A DNA stretch of 7,637 nt from Chlamydiota bacterium (lineage in GTDB: Bacteria; Chlamydiota; Chlamydiia; Chlamydiales; Rhabdochlamydiaceae). The translations under genes and the position numbers were made by a program. The stretch covers positions 1 to 7,637 of the forward strand of contig JAAKFC010000072.1 of the NCBI GenBank assembly GCA_011065225.1, in the 5' to 3' direction. Below, one piece after another: positions 1-3,819 of the stretch. The notes under the pieces are model-generated. The model saw only the letters and a list, made by a program, of their open reading frames with translations. It was not told the origin of the DNA and did no database searches. The first letter of the stretch is position 1; each line of letters begins with the position of its first letter.

Positions 1-11
1 GTATGGCCTAT

Positions 12-84
12 GGGGGCTTAGCTTAGTTGGTAGAGCGTCTGATTTGCATTCAGAAGGTCAGGAGTTCGACTCTCCTAGCCTCCA
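12..84 (+). tRNA. tRNA-Ala, anticodon TGC
   Basis: A full cloverleaf can be folded by eye. The acceptor stem is 12-18 with 77-83, the D stem 21-24 with 33-36, the anticodon stem 38-42 with 50-54, and the T stem 60-64 with 72-76. The seven-base anticodon loop at 43-49 carries TGC at 45-47, which reads Ala GCN codons. The third acceptor pair is G14-T81, that is G3:U70, the classical identity element for alanyl-tRNA synthetase, so the assignment is firm. The discriminator base is A84 and a 3' CCA is not encoded, so CCA must be added after transcription. The promoter must lie at or before the left window edge, because only 11 bases precede the gene. Confidence 0.97.
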
Positions 85-137
85 TGACTAACCTATAGCA
101 AGCGTATTTACGCTTGCTATAGGTGTTAGTTATTTTT
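85..137 (+). terminator. Strong hairpin plus T-run between the two tRNA genes
   Basis: Positions 92-104 and 111-123 are perfectly complementary over 13 bp around a six-base loop. The outer arms 85-91 and 126-132 add seven more pairs (one G-U) beyond a 2-nt bulge at 124-125. Five T residues (133-137) follow, directly abutting tRNA-Ile. This has the form of a rho-independent terminator for tRNA-Ala. Because the hairpin fills the whole spacer, it could instead be an RNA processing signal or attenuator in a joint tRNA transcript. The structure is certain; its function is inferred. Confidence 0.6.
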
Positions 138-211
138 GCGGTTATAGCTCAGTTGGTTAGAGCGCAACACTGATAATGTTGAAGTCCCAAGTTCAAGTCT
201 TGGTAACCGCA
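138..211 (+). tRNA. tRNA-Ile, anticodon GAT
   Basis: The cloverleaf folds with the acceptor stem at 138-144 and 204-210, D stem 147-150 with 160-163, anticodon stem 165-169 with 177-181, and T stem 187-191 with 199-203. The anticodon loop at 170-176 carries GAT at 172-174, reading Ile ATC/ATT codons. The discriminator is A211 and CCA is not encoded. Ala(TGC) and Ile(GAT) tRNAs are a common bacterial pair, often inside rRNA operons. No 16S or 23S sequence is seen downstream in this window; what lies before position 1 is not visible. Confidence 0.97.
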
Positions 212-229
212 TTCTCCTTGGGGGACTTT

Positions 230-733
230 ATGAAAAAATGGTTACTTCTCTTTCTTTTTCCTCTTTCCGTTTGTTTTAGCTCGCCCTTTATCGATTCCAA
301 TAGTGGATTGAGTCTGGATATCCCTGAAATCTTTTCCTTTTCTGAAAAAGGCCAGTCTAATGATTCTTGGTGGTATGAATTCAAAGATGAAAATAGAAAT
401 TCCCTCATCATTGAAGTAGAAAAGTACGACCAGAACAAATCCCACTTTGAACATTTCCATCGATCTCTCACGAAAGGAACTGACGAGAAAGAGCAAATGA
501 TTTGTGAGGGACTTGAATTTAAACATTTTCGCATTGGGCAGTTGGAGATTTCCAAATGCCAGCTTCGCATTCTTGCAATTGCAGAGATGTATCGAAAGCC
601 TCTTTGTTTCTGTGATTATCTTTTCGTGAAAGATCAATTTGGATTTACAATTAGCCTAACCACAGAAGAAAATAACTCTGATACTGATGCTCTGATGCAG
701 CCTTTGCTTGAGTCTATTTCTTTCAAGCTGTGA
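230..733 (+). CDS. Small exported protein of unknown function, PsbP/DcrB-like layout
   Basis: This encodes 167 aa. The start at 230 is chosen because the upstream in-frame ATG at 176 lies inside tRNA-Ile, while 230 follows a GGGGGA (220-225) and opens a clear signal peptide. Residues 1-18 have Lys-Lys and then a Leu/Phe-rich core ending near Cys15-Phe-Ser-Ser. The mature part begins with an acidic SG-x-S-x-D-I-P segment and ends with a hydrophobic strand, an acidic linker and a helix leading to ESISFKL. That layout recalls small PsbP/DcrB-type domains and matches the product of the gene at 1548-2114. A periplasmic or envelope location is likely; no catalytic motif is visible. A near-lipobox (LSVC, residues 12-15) has Val at -1 and is not convincing. 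Only 18 bases separate the gene from tRNA-Ile, so it is probably transcribed with the tRNA. Function unknown. Confidence 0.8.
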   Translation: MKKWLLLFLFPLSVCFSSPFIDSNSGLSLDIPEIFSFSEKGQSNDSWWYEFKDENRNSLIIEVEKYDQNKSHFEHFHRSLTKGTDEKEQMICEGLEFKHFRIGQLEISKCQLRILAIAEMYRKPLCFCDYLFVKDQFGFTISLTTEENNSDTDALMQPLLESISFKL

Positions 734-777
734 TTGCCACTGGATCCTTGATTTCCGATTCAAAAAAATCGCTCAAG

Positions 778-1380
778 CTATAATTTTGAAATCATTTTTT
801 TCCACGCGGGGATGTCATTTGGAAGTAATTTATTTAGTTCTTCGATATTGCCATTTTTAAGAGCGCGCTGAATGTCTTTAGTAATAATTTTATATGCAAA
901 CAAGGCATCAGCATTTTGACGCAAAATGGAAAGAGGATCTCGGTGCAGAGGATTAACACACCAACTTAGGTTAATAAAACACCGTTCGCGTAAAAGATCA
1001 AATGAAACAATATTGTAGTCAATGATAGTTTGTAGGGGATATTTTTTGAGCATCTCTGTCATACTTTTACCAGAAAAATGCTTCTTTAATTTTTTCAATT
1101 GATCTGGGTCATTCAAATCAACAATCTCGTTTGCTTTGGCCCATATTTTTCTAGAAATTATAACAAGGCCAAGTGAGCAAAACAAATACCAAGAAGATAA
1201 ATTCCCTAGGAGGGCACATGTTCCTAGAAAAACAGCAGTAATGGCCGTAAAAAGAGATAGAGTTACGAGAGTTATATATGAAACTTTTTCAGCAGTAATT
1301 AAAAAAAAAGAATTTTTCACAGGTATTCTTTCCTGTTCTATTCCTTTAGAAATTGGCTGTTGACTTACGGGTAATATCAT
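778..1380 (-). CDS. Candidate inclusion-membrane (Inc)-like protein, two-lobed hydrophobic domain
   Basis: This encodes 200 aa on the minus strand, starting at ATG 1380-1378. A GAGAGG motif sits four bases upstream of that ATG, and the next Met is at residue 107. There is no classical signal peptide: a polar N-terminal stretch of about 30 residues precedes two hydrophobic segments (about 34-58 and 62-77) joined by the short turn GNLSS. A close pair of transmembrane helices of this kind is the hallmark of chlamydial Inc proteins, which are type III secreted into the inclusion membrane. The cytosolic part after residue 85 is basic and probably helical, with Lys-rich 95-105 and a segment near 107-127 (TEMLKKYPLQTIIDYNIVS) of a kind I associate, from memory, with other chlamydial hypotheticals. 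The coding sequence is visibly more AT-rich than mdh (about 30% versus 45% GC in sampled 60-base blocks). It could equally be an ordinary bacterial inner-membrane protein. The gene is convergent with its left neighbour, 44 bases apart. Confidence 0.75.
   Translation of the reverse strand: MILPVSQQPISKGIEQERIPVKNSFFLITAEKVSYITLVTLSLFTAITAVFLGTCALLGNLSSWYLFCSLGLVIISRKIWAKANEIVDLNDPDQLKKLKKHFSGKSMTEMLKKYPLQTIIDYNIVSFDLLRERCFINLSWCVNPLHRDPLSILRQNADALFAYKIITKDIQRALKNGNIEELNKLLPNDIPAWKKMISKL
1301..1309 (-). repeat. Nine-base homopolymer in the Inc-like gene
   Basis: Nine consecutive A on the plus strand read as nine T in the coding strand of the Inc-like gene, at codons 24-27 (Ser-Phe-Phe-Leu), just before the first transmembrane segment. 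A tract this long inside a coding region near the N-terminus is prone to replication or transcription slippage. A length change of one or two bases would truncate the product. Whether it varies cannot be seen from one sequence. Confidence 0.6.
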
Positions 1381-1408
1381 AAGACCTCTCAGGTTTTTTT
1401 CCCCAATA

Positions 1409-1438
1409 ATTATCGCATGTAGGCATTCTTTTATGCAA
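1409..1438 (-). promoter_or_regulatory. Extended -10 promoter for the Inc-like gene
   Basis: Read on the minus strand, TTGCAT (1438-1433) is followed by an 18-base spacer and GATAAT (1414-1409), with TGC directly before the -10, giving an extended -10 element. The predicted start is near 1402, leaving a 5' leader of about 20 nt that contains the GAGAGG ribosome binding site. The -10 matches 5 of 6 consensus bases, the -35 only 3 of 6. For the divergent gene at 1548 the best candidate I find is weaker (TTGCCT at 1480, 17 bases, CAAAAT at 1503). The rest of the 1381-1547 spacer shows nothing else I can name. Confidence 0.5.
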
Positions 1439-1547
1439 GAGATTTTTCTCCCGACATTGTGGATGAACCTAAATATTCATTGCCTCAAAAGATAAATCTC
1501 TTCAAAATGCATCTGTTTTTTAATCCCATTGACAGGAGAAATGAATA

Positions 1548-2114
1548 ATGAAAGCGCTATTTCTAACCCTTATTGCATGTTTTACAGTGACTCTTTTTGC
1601 ATCGGAGGCGACACTTTTTCGAGATGAAGATACCGGCTTTGTGATGGAGATTCCATCTGATATGAACAGGACTTGGAATCTTTCCAACTCTGAAAATGGA
1701 ATTGAGATGAATGTTTTTCAGTCTGAAGATTTCGATGAAAAATTTTGCATTATTGTAACGGGAAGATTCCCTCTAAAAGATGTGATAGGGGAAGGTTCAG
1801 AAGGGCTTTATCCCTTTATTGTCGAGCAGTTGGAATCTGCATTTCTTATAAACCAAGAAAATGATGAGGATTCCCCTGTCAAAATCGAAATACTGTCCTC
1901 ACTTGCGGATGAAGAGTATTGTGGTCAGAGATTTCGCTTTCATGTGACGGATGGAGATTGGGACGAATCATTTCAGATTGATGTTCATGCATTCATGATT
2001 GAGACCTATTCTTTCGTAGTTGCAACGGGAATTTATCCTTCTAAGAGCGAAGAGCTCGATGCCTTCACAACAAAAGTGCTGAGTGGGGTTCGTTTCATTG
2101 AGGAAGATAAATGA
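1548..2114 (+). CDS. Small exported acidic protein, PsbP/DcrB-like layout
   Basis: This encodes 188 aa. AGGAG at 1534-1538 is nine bases from the ATG at 1548. Another ATG at 1541 is only two bases from the SD and out of frame, so 1548 is the start. Residues 1-21 form a signal peptide (Lys2, a Leu/Phe core, probable cleavage after Ser-Glu-Ala at 19-21). A formal lipobox LIAC lies at residues 8-11 but leaves a very short hydrophobic core. The mature protein is strongly acidic and opens with FRDEDTGFVMEIPSDM, parallel to the DSNSGLSLDIPE opening of the protein encoded at 230-733. It closes with alternating hydrophobic strands, an acidic linker and a helix ending in SGVRF. I infer that the two are diverged homologues with a compact alpha/beta fold of the PsbP/DcrB sort. 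The stop codon overlaps the next ATG (ATGA), so both genes are translated from one mRNA. No catalytic motif; function unknown. Confidence 0.85.
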   Translation: MKALFLTLIACFTVTLFASEATLFRDEDTGFVMEIPSDMNRTWNLSNSENGIEMNVFQSEDFDEKFCIIVTGRFPLKDVIGEGSEGLYPFIVEQLESAFLINQENDEDSPVKIEILSSLADEEYCGQRFRFHVTDGDWDESFQIDVHAFMIETYSFVVATGIYPSKSEELDAFTTKVLSGVRFIEEDK

Positions 2115-2632
2115 GAAATCTTCTTATAGTTCTCTGTTGTGTATGTACTCAGGTCTTTTGCTATTTCCCCCGCTCCTCTTTGGGGAATAGTGAGATCATC
2201 GGAAATCTGCAAGAGGGGCTTATGATTCCTCTTGCAGATTTTACCTACATGGGTGCGAAAACGGATAAGGGAAGTCCTTGTTTGAGGTATAAAAGTCGGA
2301 TCTTTCCCGAAGCTGATTTTATTTTTATTCATGATCTTTTTGATTATCCCTTGAGGCTAGAAGAATACGCAGATTGGTTTACTCAAGCTGATTTTGCTTT
2401 TTTCCATCATAAAGAAAGGGGCTTTGTGAATGGGGGAATGGATGGCACAACTCCTATACTCATGCAAAGATGGGAAAATTGCGATAGCTATTATTTTCAA
2501 CTCTTCTTAGGAAGGGGGCGTGAAGGGTTTTGTTGTTTCGTCTATCTCCCAAAGTTAGCCTACCAAGAGGAGCTCTGCTATTGGGAAGATTTCTTTGATG
2601 AGCTGCCTTTTTTAATTCAGATTAGTCGATAA
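2111..2632 (+). CDS. Small exported Cys- and aromatic-rich protein, unknown function
   Basis: This encodes 173 aa and starts in an ATGA overlap with the preceding gene, with GAGGAAG at 2100-2106 as ribosome binding site; coupled translation is likely. Residues 1-17 form a signal peptide (Arg2, then a Leu/Val/Cys core). The mature chain is rich in Phe, Tyr, Trp and Cys, with several cysteines, including a Cys-Cys pair near residue 143, that could form disulfides outside the cytoplasm. The C-terminal third again shows a strand pair, a helix and a final hydrophobic strand, faintly like the two other small exported proteins. Homology to them is uncertain. The first 130 bases of the gene contain two stable hairpins (separate entries). 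The last 11 bases overlap the end of the convergent transporter gene. I do not recognise the family. Confidence 0.8.
   Translation: MRNLLIVLCCVCTQVFCYFPRSSLGNSEIIGNLQEGLMIPLADFTYMGAKTDKGSPCLRYKSRIFPEADFIFIHDLFDYPLRLEEYADWFTQADFAFFHHKERGFVNGGMDGTTPILMQRWENCDSYYFQLFLGRGREGFCCFVYLPKLAYQEELCYWEDFFDELPFLIQISR
2161..2190 (+). promoter_or_regulatory. RNA hairpin 1 inside the 2111-2632 gene
   Basis: CTA at 2161-2163 pairs with TAG at 2188-2190, and TTCCCC at 2165-2170 with GGGGAA at 2182-2187. This gives nine pairs with one bulged T (2164) and an 11-base loop. It begins 50 bases after the start codon and is followed 12 bases later by a second, stronger hairpin. The pairing is visible; a regulatory role is inferred. 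Confidence 0.4.
2203..2241 (+). promoter_or_regulatory. RNA hairpin 2 (14-bp perfect inverted repeat) inside the 2111-2632 gene
   Basis: AAATCTGCAAGAGG at 2203-2216 is perfectly complementary to 2228-2241 around an 11-base loop, with a possible extra G-U pair at 2202/2242. Four T residues (2239-2242) lie at the 3' foot. It is placed about 100 bases inside the reading frame, which stays open through it. It could act as an intragenic attenuator, a transcript-processing site or a translation brake. A chance match of 14 bp at this spacing is unlikely in a window this size. Confidence 0.5.
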
Positions 2633-3554
2633 CTGGAGTAGATTTTTTCATGTAGCCCTGTTTGAGTTCGGCTCGATAAACAATCCAAAGACCCGTGGAG
2701 ACAATTCCCGTAGAAAGAAAGATCTGCCAGGATGGGATCTCGCCTAAAAAGAGCCAGCCAGTGATTGATGCAAAGATCGGGCTGAGAAGACCCATAAACG
2801 AGAGAAATGTTGCAGTAAAGCGCTTCAGCATCATTCCATATAGGTTATAGCAAAAGATATTGTAGAGCACGGTCATGAAGAGGGTACCGGTGATAAAGGG
2901 AGTCACGCTACCAGCTACAATCGGAACGGGATTCCAGCTATCAATGAAAAATGAACTAAAGAGGGCCATGGCACCTCCGATCAACATGCTACTTCCATTG
3001 GCCATCACAGGTGAAACTTTTTGATCTTTGACGACGAGGCGAAGGATGACCCAGCCATAAACGGAGAAGAGCGCTGCTCCCATAATGGCAAGAGTAGGCC
3101 AGGTAAAAAAGCTAAAGGCACTGAGGAGTTCTTCCGATCCCGTTTGCGTCATGAAAACAGGGATCATTCCGAAAAAACCGATGAGCATTCCGATCCATTT
3201 GCTCCGCGTCATTCTTTCTTTGAAATGCATATAGGAAAAAAGAGCGGCGAAAAAAGGGGAGAGACTATAGATGAAGCAGGCTTTGGCTGCTGATAGGTAC
3301 TGGAGCCCCCAAAACTCTAAGATATTGGTAAGGAAAATGCTAAAGAGAGCAAGAATTCCAATGGAAAGCCATTGTGTTTTGTTGAGTCGAAAAGAAGAAC
3401 GTTTTCGTACGGCGAGATATCCTGCCATAAGCGCACCTGCCAGCAGCATGCGAGTTCCGGTCAGGAAAAGCGGTGTTGAGTAAGCCAGCATCACTTTGCC
3501 AAAAGCAAAGACACTAGACCAGGTAGCATAGAGCAAAATAACAAGCCAAGTCAC
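2622..3554 (-). CDS. EamA/DMT-family transporter (ten predicted membrane segments)
   Basis: This is a drug/metabolite transporter superfamily permease of about 310 aa with two tandem EamA repeats. The first repeat contains the typical LQYLSAAKACFIYSLSPFFA segment followed by F-KERM and a Lys-Trp-x-Gly helix. The second ends with SFMGLLSPIFASITGWLFLGE and a final helix. About ten hydrophobic helices are evident, with a short basic tail. The frame stays open upstream to a TTG at 3590-3588, but that TTG is part of a near-consensus -35 box and has no SD. I therefore prefer GTG 3554-3552, which puts the start directly before the first helix. The substrate cannot be read from sequence. Chlamydiae use DMT carriers to import host metabolites, and the C. 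trachomatis S-adenosylmethionine/S-adenosylhomocysteine carrier belongs to this superfamily, so it is one candidate role. The gene is divergent from mdh and convergent with the 2111-2632 gene (11-base overlap). Confidence 0.9.
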   Translation of the reverse strand: MTWLVILLYATWSSVFAFGKVMLAYSTPLFLTGTRMLLAGALMAGYLAVRKRSSFRLNKTQWLSIGILALFSIFLTNILEFWGLQYLSAAKACFIYSLSPFFAALFSYMHFKERMTRSKWIGMLIGFFGMIPVFMTQTGSEELLSAFSFFTWPTLAIMGAALFSVYGWVILRLVVKDQKVSPVMANGSSMLIGGAMALFSSFFIDSWNPVPIVAGSVTPFITGTLFMTVLYNIFCYNLYGMMLKRFTATFLSFMGLLSPIFASITGWLFLGEIPSWQIFLSTGIVSTGLWIVYRAELKQGYMKKSTPVID

Positions 3555-3561
3555 CCTTGTT

Positions 3562-3590
3562 ATTATACTAGATAAAATTGTAAATATCAA
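3562..3590 (-). promoter_or_regulatory. Near-consensus promoter for the EamA transporter, nearly leaderless
   Basis: Read on the minus strand, TTGATA (3590-3585) is separated by exactly 17 bases from TATAAT (3567-3562), 11 of 12 consensus bases. The predicted +1 is at about 3558-3555, zero to four bases before the GTG at 3554. The transcript would therefore be leaderless or nearly so, which fits the lack of a properly spaced SD. Confidence 0.7.
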
Positions 3591-3597
3591 TTTGCGT

Positions 3598-3625
3598 TTG
3601 ACAATCTATCTTTCATACGTACAAT
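3598..3625 (+). promoter_or_regulatory. Near-consensus promoter for the mdh-gltA transcript
   Basis: TTGACA (3598-3603) is followed by a 16-base spacer and TACAAT (3620-3625), 11 of 12 consensus bases for a housekeeping (sigma70/sigma66) promoter. The predicted +1 is near 3632, giving a leader of about 190 nt before the mdh ATG at 3820. Its -35 lies only 7 bp from the -35 of the opposing transporter promoter. An 8-bp inverted repeat, TTTGACAA (3597-3604) and TTGTCAAA (3637-3644), brackets the core promoter and could be an operator. Confidence 0.7.
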
Positions 3626-3631
3626 CAAAAT

Positions 3632-3819
3632 TTAAGTTGTCAAAAGGAGGCGCTGAATAACTGCCAATTTTCAAATTCAGATGCATTTCTTCGGCAAAAT
3701 TTTCTTTGGAGCAATAAGCTGACTGTTGACAGTCAGAGATTTGCGAAAAGGGAATTTGGCCAAGAAAGGCGCTGAAGATGAAGTAATGTAGTTGTTCAGT
3801 GTCTCCAAAAAAGGTTTCT
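3632..3819 (+). promoter_or_regulatory. Structured 5' leader of mdh
   Basis: This non-coding leader of about 190 bases contains several elements. AAAAGGAGG at 3642-3650 is a strong SD-like motif with no ATG, GTG or TTG at a usable distance. The 10-bp direct repeat AGGCGCTGAA occurs at 3648-3657 and 3767-3776. A perfect hairpin, CTGACTG/CAGTCAG, lies at 3719-3736 with a TTGA loop. Two minimal frames follow, ATG-AAG-TAA at 3778-3786 and ATG-TAG at 3786-3791. It does not match a riboswitch that I recognise. No Rho-independent terminator is seen, since the hairpin lacks a T-run. Control at translation or by a DNA-binding protein is more likely than attenuation, but this is inference. Confidence 0.4.
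3719..3736 (+). repeat. Perfect 7-bp palindrome/hairpin in the mdh leader
   Basis: CTGACTG (3719-3725) and CAGTCAG (3730-3736) are exact inverted repeats around TTGA. In RNA this is a stable hairpin with a tetraloop; in DNA it looks like an operator for a dimeric regulator. It contains an internal TTGACA (3726-3731) but no matching -10 follows, so I do not call a promoter here. Confidence 0.45.

Noticed and set aside
1..220. rRNA operon or mobile-element attachment site at the tRNA pair
   Set aside because: No rRNA sequence follows, and no repeat of the tRNA 3' ends, integrase or transposase is present in the window.
176..229. In-frame ATG at 176 as start of the first exported protein
   Set aside because: It lies inside the tRNA-Ile anticodon arm, and the extra 18 residues would hide the signal peptide that begins at 230.
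756..771. Hairpin CGATT/AATCG with an A/T run as a bidirectional terminator between the convergent genes
   Set aside because: The stem is only five pairs, A/T-rich, and its loop includes the A-run; too weak to call.
1548..1610. Lipobox LIAC at residues 8-11 of the 1548-2114 product
   Set aside because: The motif fits formally, but the hydrophobic core before it would be too short; a standard cleavage after Ser-Glu-Ala at 19-21 is more likely. Not excluded.
1541..1627. Short frame from ATG 1541 (28 codons) just after AGGAG
   Set aside because: It is only two bases from the SD and out of frame with the signal-peptide-bearing gene at 1548, which has ideal nine-base spacing.
2111..2165. Lipoprotein signal in the Cys-rich leader of the 2111-2632 product
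   Set aside because: None of the cysteines has the required small residue pattern before it (for example QVFC).
3726..3754. TTGACA inside the mdh-leader palindrome as a second promoter
   Set aside because: No acceptable -10 lies 15-19 bases downstream (AAAAGGGAATTT region).
3799..3819. GTG at 3799 as the mdh start
   Set aside because: It has no SD, whereas ATG 3820 follows AAAAAAGG and gives the usual short N-terminus before the nucleotide-binding strand.
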